Positions 1 through 7,900 of a DNA stretch of 64,000 nt are shown one piece after another. Where the stretch lies: NCBI GenBank assembly GCA_035307385.1, contig DATGID010000022.1:48164-112163 (forward strand), written 5' to 3'. The translations under genes were made by a program, and so were the position numbers. The stretch's first letter is position 1. Each line of letters begins with the position of its first letter. Source of the stretch: DATBHW01 sp035307385. GTDB lineage: Bacteria; Chloroflexota; Ktedonobacteria; Ktedonobacterales; DATBGS01. The notes under the pieces were generated by a model. The model did not search any database. It saw only the letters and a program-made list of their open reading frames with translations, and was not told where the DNA came from.

Positions 1-1
1 T

Positions 2-631
2 GGCCCAGCAACCTTTGTGCAGGCGGCAGGCTTCCTCAAGATCGCCAGCGGGACCGAGCCGCTGGACAACACCTTCATCCATCCAGAAAGCTACGCCGCC
101 ACCCGCTCCTTGCTGGAGATGCTCCCGGCGGGCGATGGAGCCGCCAAACCGGCGGAGCGCATCGCCCAATTCCGCCAGTTCATCAAGCTGCAAAGCAGCC
201 TGGGGACGAGAAGCAGCCGCAGCAGAGCAGATGAAAGCGACGGGGAAGCGGGAGCCTGGGCCGATATCGCCAAGAAAGTGGGCGTGGGCCTGCCCACCCT
301 GCAAGACATTCTCGACAACCTGGAAAAGCCAGGGCTTGACCCCCGCGACGCCCTGCCCGCGCCCATCCTGCGCCACGATGTCCTCAAGATGGAAGACCTT
401 CAGCCCGGCATGCTCTTGCAGGGCACGGTGCGCAACGTTGTCGACTTCGGCGCGTTCGTCGACATCGGCGTCAAGCAAGATGGCCTGGTACACATCTCCG
501 AACTCTCTGACCGCTTCGTCAAAGACCCGCTCACCATCGTTGCCGTAGGACAGGTGGTGCAGGTGCGCGTCCTCAAAGTTGACACCCAGCGCGGACGGGT
601 GCAGTTGAGCATGAAAAATCTGCCCAAATGA
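2..631 (+). CDS. tex: Tex-family RNA-binding transcription accessory protein, C-terminal part
   Basis: The reading frame is open from the window edge and ends in TGA, so only about the last 210 residues are present. The first visible residues (GPATFVQAAGFLKI, then PLDNTFIHPESY) match the helix-hairpin-helix/YqgF-following region of Tex proteins. The last ~75 residues form an S1 RNA-binding domain (LQPGMLLQGTVRNVVDFGAFVDIG, with DGLVHISELSD and a VLKVD strand). Tex is a conserved cytoplasmic nucleic-acid-binding protein linked to transcription and RNA/toxin expression phenotypes. A strong hairpin begins at the stop codon. The family call is firm; the upstream half of the gene lies outside the window. 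Confidence 0.93.
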   Translation, partial: GPATFVQAAGFLKIASGTEPLDNTFIHPESYAATRSLLEMLPAGDGAAKPAERIAQFRQFIKLQSSLGTRSSRSRADESDGEAGAWADIAKKVGVGLPTLQDILDNLEKPGLDPRDALPAPILRHDVLKMEDLQPGMLLQGTVRNVVDFGAFVDIGVKQDGLVHISELSDRFVKDPLTIVAVGQVVQVRVLKVDTQRGRVQLSMKNLPK

Positions 632-664
632 TCTCTGAGGCCAGGCGCTGCCTGGCCTCAGAGA
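632..664 (+). terminator. Perfect 15-bp hairpin directly after tex
   Basis: A 15-base arm (TCTCTGAGGCCAGGC) and its exact complement are separated by a 3-base loop, starting one base after the tex stop codon. No long U tract follows, so it could terminate only weakly or protect the 3' end. Confidence 0.7.
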
Positions 665-758
665 CGCTTCCACTTTCCGGTTTTGGCACAGCCGCAAAGA
701 ATAGAAATACAGATGAAAAAAGCGCCTTGAACCCAGGCTAGCACAGGCGCGAGTGCAC

Positions 759-787
759 TTGAACTTTCATCGTTTTTGTGTTACAAT
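759..787 (+). promoter_or_regulatory. Promoter for the HhH-domain gene
   Basis: TTGAAC at 759-764 and TACAAT at 782-787 are separated by 17 bp, close to the housekeeping sigma consensus, ~75 bp upstream of the ATG at 862. Confidence 0.65.
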
Positions 788-861
788 TAGTACATAATTT
801 CTAATCTTTGCAGGAGTTCTGTACCACACATTCGGGTGCTTCCCGGAAAGTGTAGGCAACC

Positions 862-1464
862 ATGCTTCAATTCACTCAAACCGTCGAACTGATCGATGAA
901 CAGCAAGCGCCATCGAAAGATGCGCTGCTCGCTGGCATCACCAATCAGCAGATCGCCGAGGTGCTGTTCAACATTGCCACGCTGCTGGAGATGCAGCAGG
1001 GCAATCCCTACCGCATCACGGCTTATCGCAACGCCGCGCGCTGCATCACAGCCCTGCCCATACCCGCCGCCGAGATCGTTCGACGCAGCGAGCAGCCTGA
1101 GCATCCGGAACTGCCGGGACTGGGCAGGCGTCTGCGCCACAAAGTCGCCGAACTCGTCACCACAGGCCGCATGACGTTTTACAACGACCTCTGCGAAGAG
1201 GTGCTGCCAGAAGACATGCGCCTGCTGATGACCGTGGCGCATATCGGCCCGCGCACCGCGCTGCGCCTCAGCGGCCAGCTTGGCATCCACAGTGTCGCCG
1301 AACTCTACGAAGCTGCGCGCGAGCATAAACTGCGCGAGCACTTTGGCTTTGGCGCGCGCAGCGAACAGCGCCTGGAACACGCCGCGCTGCTTACCTTGCA
1401 AGCCAAACAACAAGAACAGGCCCCGCAGAAACCGGCTGGCCCGCATAACCCGCAGGCCGCCTAA
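862..1464 (+). CDS. Helix-hairpin-helix protein related to the N-terminal region of PolX
   Basis: A 200-residue protein. Residues ~30-65 (NQQIAEVLFNIATLLEMQQ, NPYRITAYRNAA) match the N-terminal 8-kDa-like domain of family X DNA polymerases (Pol beta/PolX). A LPGLGRRLRHKVAELV segment and a later VAHIGPRTALRLSGQLGI segment look like two helix-hairpin-helix DNA-binding motifs. The polymerase palm and PHP nuclease domains are absent and the length is far below PolX (~570 residues), so this is a stand-alone DNA-binding module, not a polymerase. It is followed by the XPB-Bax1 repair genes, which suits a DNA metabolism role, but they are separated by a ~200-bp gap holding a repeat element. Exact function unknown. 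Confidence 0.75.
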   Translation: MLQFTQTVELIDEQQAPSKDALLAGITNQQIAEVLFNIATLLEMQQGNPYRITAYRNAARCITALPIPAAEIVRRSEQPEHPELPGLGRRLRHKVAELVTTGRMTFYNDLCEEVLPEDMRLLMTVAHIGPRTALRLSGQLGIHSVAELYEAAREHKLREHFGFGARSEQRLEHAALLTLQAKQQEQAPQKPAGPHNPQAA

Positions 1465-1489
1465 CCTGGAGCCTGCGCATAGATTCAGC

Positions 1490-1617
1490 GCTTTTGCTTG
1501 TAGCGCCAGCCTCCGTGCTGGCAAAACGTTGGCAGACCACAACGGACCATGCAGGTTCGCACCGTTGGCTGAAGCGCAGCGGTTGGCCGCCGGGTCGGCG
1601 GCGCTACAAGCGAAAGC
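1490..1617. repeat. REP/MITE-like element with 18-bp terminal inverted repeats
   Basis: GCTTTTGCTTGTAGCGCC at 1490-1507 is matched at 17 of 18 positions by the complement of 1600-1617. Just inside each end is a small hairpin: GCCAGC/GCTGGC at 1505-1522 and GCCGCC/GGCGGC at 1586-1602. The 128-bp element carries no ORF of its own and sits between two co-oriented genes. The architecture resembles interspersed palindromic elements; a second copy was not seen in the window. Confidence 0.6.
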
Positions 1618-1667
1618 CTTTCAACCGTATTTGATACACCCCCACCCACTAGACTGGAGGGACACGG

Positions 1668-3038
1668 TTGTCCGACGAGAAGTTATCGCATCCTTCATCT
1701 TCCGAAGCAGATCAAGACGATGAAGCGCTCCAGGATGATCTCTTCGACGCGCTTGACGAGGCCGAAGATGAGCCTGAGGAGCAGGCGCAGCCATCGGGCG
1801 ATGACCGCGTTCAAACCGAAGAAGCCGCGCCGCTCCCATCGATGGAGGAGCGCGCCCCCTATGCCTTGCCCGTCGCGCCGCAGCTTGAACTGACGCCGCG
1901 CCCCTATCAGCAGAGCGCCGTCGACGCCTGGCTCCGCAATGGCGGGCGCGGGGTGGTCGTCTTGCCAACCGGCGCGGGCAAAACTGTTGTCGCCTACGAT
2001 GCCATTGCGCGACTGGGCGTGCGCGCGCTGATTGTCGTTCCCACCATCGAACTGCTGCGCCAGTGGCGGGCTGGCATGATCGAGCGCCTGCGCCTGCCCA
2101 GGCCGCTGGTCGGCGCGGTTGGCGGCGGCGAGCACAGCATCGGCCCGATGACTGTTATTACCTACGATTCAGCGGCTATGAAGCGCCGCCGACTCGATGG
2201 CTACGGTTTGCTCGTTTTCGACGAGGTACACCACCTTCCGGCGCAGAGTTATCGCATCATCGTCGAAAAGACTGGCGCGCCCTGGCGGCTTGGGCTAAGC
2301 GCCACGCTGGAGCGCTCCGATGGACGCCATGAAGACCTGAACGCGCTGATCGGCCCCGTCGTGTACGAGCGCGCCGCAGAAGAACTCTCTGCCCAGAAGC
2401 ATATCGCCGCCTATAAAGAGCGGCGCATCTATGTAGACCTCGCGCCAGAGGAAGAACTGCGCTATGAGACGTTGATGGCCGAATGGCGCTGGTATCTGGC
2501 GACCAAGCGTTCGCAGTTGGGCAACGGTCCCGACATGTTCAGCGCGCTTATTCGCCGCAGCGCCTTCGACCCCGAAGCGCGCAGCGCCCTGCGCGCCCAC
2601 CACGAGGCGCGACTGGTCGCCATGAACGCCGAGGCCAAGCTCGCCGCCATCGAAGACCTGCTGCGCAAACACGCCAGCGACAAGGCCATCGTGTTCTCGG
2701 AGTACGTTGGCATGGTGGACCGCATCAGCCGCCAGATGTTGATACCGGCCATCACCTATCGCACGCCGCCGGCAGAACGTCACGCCATCCTGGAAGGCTT
2801 CCGCTCGGGGAAGATTACAAAGCTCGTCACCGGGCGCGTGCTCAATGAAGGCGTCGATGTGCCCGACGCCAACGTCGCCATTGTCGCCAGCGGCAGCGCC
2901 TCCATGCGCGAATACATCCAGCGGCTGGGGCGTGTCCTGCGCCCCAAGCCCGGCGAAGCGCAGTTGTACGAACTCATCTCGCGCCGCACCACCGAACGCA
3001 ACGCTGCGCGCAGGCGACGCCCGCCGCGCAAAATATAG
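1668..3038 (+). CDS. XPB/ERCC3-type superfamily 2 DNA helicase
   Basis: A 456-residue SF2 helicase. Walker A is LPTGAGKT near residue 98, motif Ia lies at VVPTIELLRQWR, the DEAD-box variant is FDEVHH near residue 185, motif III is GLSATLERSDGR, and the second RecA domain ends in the motif VI-like QRLGRVLRPK. The short form, with a damage-recognition-like region before the Walker A domain and no RecG or UvrB domains, is typical of archaeal/bacterial XPB. The RED motif of classic XPB is RSD here. The first ~60 residues are very acidic. Start is TTG at 1668, supported by GGAGGG upstream. The next gene is its known partner Bax1, 38 bp downstream, so both probably act together in damage repair. 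Confidence 0.88.
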   Translation: MSDEKLSHPSSSEADQDDEALQDDLFDALDEAEDEPEEQAQPSGDDRVQTEEAAPLPSMEERAPYALPVAPQLELTPRPYQQSAVDAWLRNGGRGVVVLPTGAGKTVVAYDAIARLGVRALIVVPTIELLRQWRAGMIERLRLPRPLVGAVGGGEHSIGPMTVITYDSAAMKRRRLDGYGLLVFDEVHHLPAQSYRIIVEKTGAPWRLGLSATLERSDGRHEDLNALIGPVVYERAAEELSAQKHIAAYKERRIYVDLAPEEELRYETLMAEWRWYLATKRSQLGNGPDMFSALIRRSAFDPEARSALRAHHEARLVAMNAEAKLAAIEDLLRKHASDKAIVFSEYVGMVDRISRQMLIPAITYRTPPAERHAILEGFRSGKITKLVTGRVLNEGVDVPDANVAIVASGSASMREYIQRLGRVLRPKPGEAQLYELISRRTTERNAARRRRPPRKI

Positions 3039-3076
3039 CGTCGTCTGTCCAGACAAGCTAGAAACGGGAGCGCCCC

Positions 3077-4729
3077 ATGCTCAAGCTCACCGATATCCGC
3101 AAGACCACCCGCCGCGTAAGCTCAGGGGATGGGCGCACGCTCCATCCCCACTTTCTGCGCGACCAGAGCCTCGCCCCGCGCATCGAACGCGCCATTCAGT
3201 ATATGGAATCGATGCTTGACCGGCCCCGCCGCGAACTCGACCAGGAAATCTTGATGCAGCTTTTCGGGGATCACAAGCTGGCGCGCTGCATCGTCGCCTG
3301 CCTTGCCGCCACCTATCGGCATCGCAGCCGCAGCTTCGCCGAGATGCTGCCCACCGCCAATGTCAAGGCGCTCAGAGAGCGAGGCATCACCAATGCAAGC
3401 GATCTGCGCCTCTGGCTCTTTCGCCATGTCAACATCGAACTCCCCGGCTTCGTGGGCGGCGTGGAACGCGCCCCGTTTCTGGCAGAGGCGGGCAAAACGC
3501 TTGGCCTGGAGATCGAGCAGATCGAAACCCTCAGCGCCCTTGATAGTCCCGAGCATGCTATCCTCGCCCGCACCGGCCCCAAGCCCACCGCCGCCGACAT
3601 CATTGCTCGCTTCAACTCTGCCGTGGTAGCCGCCATCCTTGCCAACGCGCCCAGCATCAGCATCACGCTGAGCAAAGCGCCTGCCCAGGCCGAGATAATC
3701 CGCGAACTGTGCGCGCTGGCCGACATAGAGGCCGAACTTGCCGGGCGCAAGCTGACTCTGCACGGGCGGCAAGACGCCCTCGAAGGCTGGACACGCCACG
3801 GCTCCCGGCTGGTACGATTGCTGTCGGCGCTGCTGACCTGTGGGCTGCCTGCGCAGTCTGGCGAAGCGATCATCGCCGCGCCGGGCGGTGGCAAGTGGTA
3901 TCTGCGCCTGAACAGCGATATCTTCACCTATCTTGGCATGCGCCCGGCAGAGGATGGGGTGGCAGACTTCAGCCTCGCTGACCTGCTGGAATGCTGGCGC
4001 GCCCAGGATGCCCTGGCCGCCGAATACAGCGCCATTCGGAAGGCTGGCGAAGAAAACGGCTGGACCTTGCGCCGCGCCGCCGAACCGCTCAGCCTCGAAG
4101 ACGCGGTGCTGCCCACCTTCTTTGTCGCCACCCGCGCCCGCCAGCGTGTCGCGTTCGTCCTGGCGCCTGGCACAGAAAGCGGGGCGTCTCACCTGGCAGC
4201 CATTGCCGCGCGTATCCCGCTGGTCACGCTGCGTGTGGCTGCGGCCAATCCACTTCGGCAAAACGGCTCTCCACACGCATCGGGCTTGCTGGAATTGACC
4301 TACAGTGCGCGGGGCGACCTGGCCGCGCTTCCGGGGCTGCTCACGCAAGCGGCAAGTCTTGCCGAAAAGAGCAACAAAGCGCAGCAGCTTGAGGCTGCCT
4401 TCGAGCAGGCGCACGAGGCGGGCGTGCTGACCGAGCAGCAGCTAGCCGAGGCCCTCACCTGCGCCGAAGAAGCCCTTCCGGCCTTGCTGAGCCGATCAGA
4501 TGCCCGCAGGCTGGCGAAGGACTATTACATTGAATATATCGAAGGCTTTGGCCTGTGCAGCGTCCAGGTGTTGATGCGTGCCCGCGCCGTCGCCCGTGAT
4601 GTCGCCAGCCGTCCTGACCGCAGCGAAAGCGCCGTTCAGGTGGCGCGCATGCTGGGGCGACGGCTGCGCGAAGTAACCGGCGCTAGTGAGGGCATCGAAT
4701 GCCTCATCGCCTATCTGGGCGCTGCCTGA
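3077..4729 (+). CDS. Bax1-like (DUF790) XPB partner nuclease, nuclease motif apparently eroded
   Basis: A 550-residue protein of the DUF790/Bax1 family, recognised by its N-terminal region (RTLHPHFL, REL..EILMQLFGDHKLARCIVACLA) and its position after XPB. In archaea Bax1 binds XPB and is a structure-specific endonuclease. Characterised Bax1 proteins have a PD-(D/E)xK-type core whose signature is roughly (I/V)PDF followed by a strand ending LEIVGFW. The corresponding stretch here (about residues 340-372) reads LPTFFV then RVAFVLAPGTES, so the Asp and Glu expected from memory are not visible. It may be catalytically altered and act structurally, or my alignment may be off. Start ATG has GGGAG upstream. 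Stop lies 14 bp from the convergent nitrilase-family gene. Confidence 0.8.
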   Translation: MLKLTDIRKTTRRVSSGDGRTLHPHFLRDQSLAPRIERAIQYMESMLDRPRRELDQEILMQLFGDHKLARCIVACLAATYRHRSRSFAEMLPTANVKALRERGITNASDLRLWLFRHVNIELPGFVGGVERAPFLAEAGKTLGLEIEQIETLSALDSPEHAILARTGPKPTAADIIARFNSAVVAAILANAPSISITLSKAPAQAEIIRELCALADIEAELAGRKLTLHGRQDALEGWTRHGSRLVRLLSALLTCGLPAQSGEAIIAAPGGGKWYLRLNSDIFTYLGMRPAEDGVADFSLADLLECWRAQDALAAEYSAIRKAGEENGWTLRRAAEPLSLEDAVLPTFFVATRARQRVAFVLAPGTESGASHLAAIAARIPLVTLRVAAANPLRQNGSPHASGLLELTYSARGDLAALPGLLTQAASLAEKSNKAQQLEAAFEQAHEAGVLTEQQLAEALTCAEEALPALLSRSDARRLAKDYYIEYIEGFGLCSVQVLMRARAVARDVASRPDRSESAVQVARMLGRRLREVTGASEGIECLIAYLGAA

Positions 4730-4743
4730 AAGCCTGCCGTTGT

Positions 4744-5811
4744 TCAGCGTTCCGGCCTGACCCAGATGCCCCGCTCGTGCAGCAGGTCAATCTGCTTCTG
4801 AATCACCTGCTCGCGATACTCGGCGTGCTTCATCGGCTCGCGGTTGAGGTAGAGGTTCTTGGGATAAATAGGCTGCTCGTAGAGCAGTTGATAGAGTTCG
4901 GTGCGCACGTCTTTGAGCCAGTTGTCCCACTGGGCGCGGGCGCGGTGGTCGCGCATGGCTTCAATATCAACCACTCCGGCCACATAGGTCGAGCCTGCGC
5001 CATACTCCTGGCGGCCCACAATCTGCCCCTTATAATTGATGACAAACGAGCGGCCACCAAACGTATCAATGGCCGTGTCATCCTCGGGGAAGAGATAATA
5101 GGTGCCCATATTGGGAGCAATCACATACATGTTATTGTCCAGAGCGCGGGCGCGGCTCTGAATCTCGAAGATGTCGTTGCCAGTGGCCGGATGCGGATAC
5201 GAGGCGCGATAGACCACTTCCGCGCCGTTGAGCGCCAGGGCACGCGCGTTTTCAGGATAAGAGCCTTCGTTCGCCATCATAATGCCCAGCCGCCCGATCT
5301 CAGTATCAACCACCGGCCAGAAGGCATCAAGCGTTCTGCCGTAGCGTTCAATCCACCAATCGTAAATATCGTGCGGGCAGACGGAATGCTCGACAGGGAA
5401 TAGCGGCGAAACCTTGTAGTGCTGTAAGATCACCTCTCCGGCGGGGTTGAGAATGAAGCCGACGTTGAAATAACGGTCCTTGATCTCGGGGTGGCGCGCT
5501 TTGGCCTGGGCCATGATAAACGCATTGTAGCTGCGGGCAATCTTACCCAATTCCTCCGTCTCTTCGCCAGGAATATCAATCGCGCATTCCCTGGCAAACT
5601 GCACATGATCGAGGTCCAGCACTTCATCGTTGAAGCCTTGCAGCGCCCCTTCAGGAAAGGCGATCAACCTGACCGGCAAATCCAGGCTGGACAGCCACGA
5701 AGCGGCCTTCACCAGATGGGAGAGGTGTTCGAGGTTGCGTTTGATGTCAGCGCGGGCGCGAATCCCACGAACGGTGGGGATGAGTCCGACGGCAGTGTAG
5801 GGCTTCACCAT
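4744..5811 (-). CDS. Nitrilase-superfamily protein lacking the catalytic cysteine
   Basis: A 355-residue carbon-nitrogen hydrolase fold protein. The catalytic Glu (AFPEGA, E54) and Lys (HYKVSP, K133) are present. The third residue, the nucleophilic Cys normally found in a G-x-x-(I/L)-C-Y-D motif before PE, aligns with Ala180 in GIMMANEGSYPE; the following Asp is Glu182. The remainder (ARALALNGAEVVYR, SRARALDNNMYVIAPN) is well conserved, so the gene is not decayed. It could be a non-catalytic member or use altered chemistry; substrate cannot be inferred. Start ATG follows AAGGAG. It is the only gene between Bax1 (convergent) and the ABC exporter operon, whose terminator lies upstream. Confidence 0.82.
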   Translation of the reverse strand: MVKPYTAVGLIPTVRGIRARADIKRNLEHLSHLVKAASWLSSLDLPVRLIAFPEGALQGFNDEVLDLDHVQFARECAIDIPGEETEELGKIARSYNAFIMAQAKARHPEIKDRYFNVGFILNPAGEVILQHYKVSPLFPVEHSVCPHDIYDWWIERYGRTLDAFWPVVDTEIGRLGIMMANEGSYPENARALALNGAEVVYRASYPHPATGNDIFEIQSRARALDNNMYVIAPNMGTYYLFPEDDTAIDTFGGRSFVINYKGQIVGRQEYGAGSTYVAGVVDIEAMRDHRARAQWDNWLKDVRTELYQLLYEQPIYPKNLYLNREPMKHAEYREQVIQKQIDLLHERGIWVRPER

Positions 5812-5913
5812 ATGCTGCTCCTTTGCTGAGATGTAAGCACACTCGCTTGAGCATGTTGCTATATTCTACGCCCGGCAGTAACAAATACAAGAGCACCACA
5901 ACCCTGCTGTTCC

Positions 5914-5949
5914 AAAAAAATACGCGGGGCGTTTTCTCGCCCCGCGTAT
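5914..5949 (-). terminator. Intrinsic terminator of the ABC exporter operon
   Basis: ATACGCGGGGCG at 5920-5931 pairs exactly with 5938-5949 across a 6-base loop. On the minus strand it is followed by a run of seven T, a classical rho-independent terminator ~50 bp after the stop of the second ABC gene. Confidence 0.88.
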
Positions 5950-5998
5950 CTACTGATACTGAACGCTGATCGAACCGTTTCGTTCCAGCGCTGCCCAA

Positions 5999-7900
5999 CT
6001 ACACCGCTTCCTCCACCAGGCTGCGCGCCGTGAACTGACTGTTGTACAGATCGGCATAGAAGCCGTTCTGCTCCAGCAGTTCCGTGTGCTTGCCCTTTTC
6101 GATGATCGTGCCGTGGTTCATCACCAGAATCAGATCGGCATCGCGAATGGTGGAAAGGCGATGGGCAATCACAAAGCTCGTGCGCCCTTTCATCAGTTCC
6201 ACCATGGCCTTCTGAATCTGCTGCTCCGTGCGTGTATCCACGCTGCTGGTCGCCTCATCCAGAATCAGAATCTCCGGGTCGGCCAGGAAGGCACGCGCAA
6301 TCGTCAGCAACTGCCGCTGCCCCTGAGAGATGTTGGTCGCCTCTTCGTTGAGCACCGTGTTATAGCCGTCCGGCAGGGTGCGGATGAAGTGATCGGCGTA
6401 GGCCGCTTTGGCCGCCCGCACAATCTCCTCTTCCGTCGCGTTTTCCCGCCCATAGGCAATGTTATCGCGGATAGTACCGTTGAAGAGCCAGGTATCTTGG
6501 AGCACCATGCCGAACGTCCGGCGCAGCGCACCGCGCCTGATCTGCGTGATGTCCACACCATCCACCAGAATGCGGCCACCGTTGACCTCATAGAAGCGCA
6601 TCAGCAGATTGACCAGGGTCGTCTTGCCCGCGCCGGTTGGCCCAACCACCGCGATCATCTGGCCCGGCTCGACCTCGATGTTCATGTCCTCCATCAGCAC
6701 GGCGTCTTCCTTATACCCGAAGCGCACATGCTCGAACTGCACCGCGCCCTTGGGGGCTTCGATCACCTGGGCGTCAACCGCCTCTGGCACCTCTTCCGGC
6801 TCGTCGAGCAGTTCAAAGATGCGCTCCGCCGAAGCGATGGTCGATTGAATCACGTTAGCGAAGTTGGCTAATTGCGTGATGGGCATCGTAAACTGCTGGG
6901 CATACTGAATGAACGCCTGCACATCGCCAATCGCAAGCTGTCCATTCGTCACCATGATGCCGCCAACCACCGCAACGAACACATAGCCCAGGTTGCCAAT
7001 CGAACGCATCAGCGGCATGATCATGCCCGACATGAACTGCGCCCGCCAGCCCGCCTGATAGAGATTATCATTCAGGTCGGCGAACTCTTCCATGGACTGC
7101 TGCTCATGGCCGAAGGCTTTCACGATCTTGTGGCCGGTATACATCTCTTCGACATGGCCGTTCAGCCGCCCCAGCGCTCGCTGCTGATTGCGGAAGTAGG
7201 TCTGCGAGCGCTTGGCAATGCCGATAGTGACCAGCAGACTCAGCGGCAATGTGAGCAAGATGATGGCGCTCAATTGCCAACTGATGAGCAGCATCATCAC
7301 GATCACGCCAATCACCGTGACCACAGACGTAATCAACTGCGTCACGGTTTGCTGCAACGTGCTGCTGATGTTGTCCATATCGTTGACGGCGCGGCTCAGG
7401 ATTTCGCCATGCGTGCGCCCGTCGAAATAGCTCAGCGGCAGCCGCGACAGCTTCTCTTCCACTTCCCGGCGCAGGCGATAGATCGTCCGCTGCGCCACGC
7501 CCGCCATCACATACTGCTGAACGTACATGAAGACCGAACTGATGATATACAGTCCCAGCAAAATCAGCAGCACCGTCCCGATATAGGTGAAATCAATCCC
7601 TGGCGGCGGCAGCCGGTGTTGGATGGCAAAGAAATCCGCCAGCAAGCCATCGAACAGCTTCGTGGTTGCCAATCCCAGAATCTTGGGGCCAACGATATTG
7701 AACACCGTGCCCAGGATGGATGTTACCAGCACAACCAGCAAGAGATATTTCTGTGAAACGAAATAGCCAGCCAGCCGATTGAGCGTCCCGCGAAAATCTT
7801 TGGCTTTTTGCACCGGCATGCCCATCGCGCCCCAGCCACCTCTGCCCATCGGGCCGGGCTGCATGCCGCCGCGTGGCGGCCCTCCGCTTGCTTGACTCAT
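5999..7900 (-). CDS. ABC exporter half-transporter, consensus ATPase site subunit
   Basis: A 633-residue fused permease-ATPase of the MDR/lipid-flippase-like ABCB type. After a Gly/Met-rich N-terminal tail (~35 residues), a six-helix exporter domain spans about residues 45-340 (first helix around KYLLLVVLVTSILGTVF). The ATPase domain has Walker A GPTGAGKTTL, the signature NISQGQRQ, Walker B LILDEATSSVD with the catalytic Glu, and the H-loop AHRLST. The signature NISQGQ replaces the usual LSGGQ. It overlaps the preceding half-transporter gene by 4 bp (ATGA), so the two are translationally coupled and presumably form a heterodimer such as LmrCD or TM287/288. Substrate is unknown. Confidence 0.93.
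   Translation of the reverse strand: MSQASGGPPRGGMQPGPMGRGGWGAMGMPVQKAKDFRGTLNRLAGYFVSQKYLLLVVLVTSILGTVFNIVGPKILGLATTKLFDGLLADFFAIQHRLPPPGIDFTYIGTVLLILLGLYIISSVFMYVQQYVMAGVAQRTIYRLRREVEEKLSRLPLSYFDGRTHGEILSRAVNDMDNISSTLQQTVTQLITSVVTVIGVIVMMLLISWQLSAIILLTLPLSLLVTIGIAKRSQTYFRNQQRALGRLNGHVEEMYTGHKIVKAFGHEQQSMEEFADLNDNLYQAGWRAQFMSGMIMPLMRSIGNLGYVFVAVVGGIMVTNGQLAIGDVQAFIQYAQQFTMPITQLANFANVIQSTIASAERIFELLDEPEEVPEAVDAQVIEAPKGAVQFEHVRFGYKEDAVLMEDMNIEVEPGQMIAVVGPTGAGKTTLVNLLMRFYEVNGGRILVDGVDITQIRRGALRRTFGMVLQDTWLFNGTIRDNIAYGRENATEEEIVRAAKAAYADHFIRTLPDGYNTVLNEEATNISQGQRQLLTIARAFLADPEILILDEATSSVDTRTEQQIQKAMVELMKGRTSFVIAHRLSTIRDADLILVMNHGTIIEKGKHTELLEQNGFYADLYNSQFTARSLVEEAV

Noticed and set aside
3122..4414. 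430-codon minus-strand frame
   Set aside because: Mirror of the Bax1-like gene, without recognisable residues or ribosome binding site.
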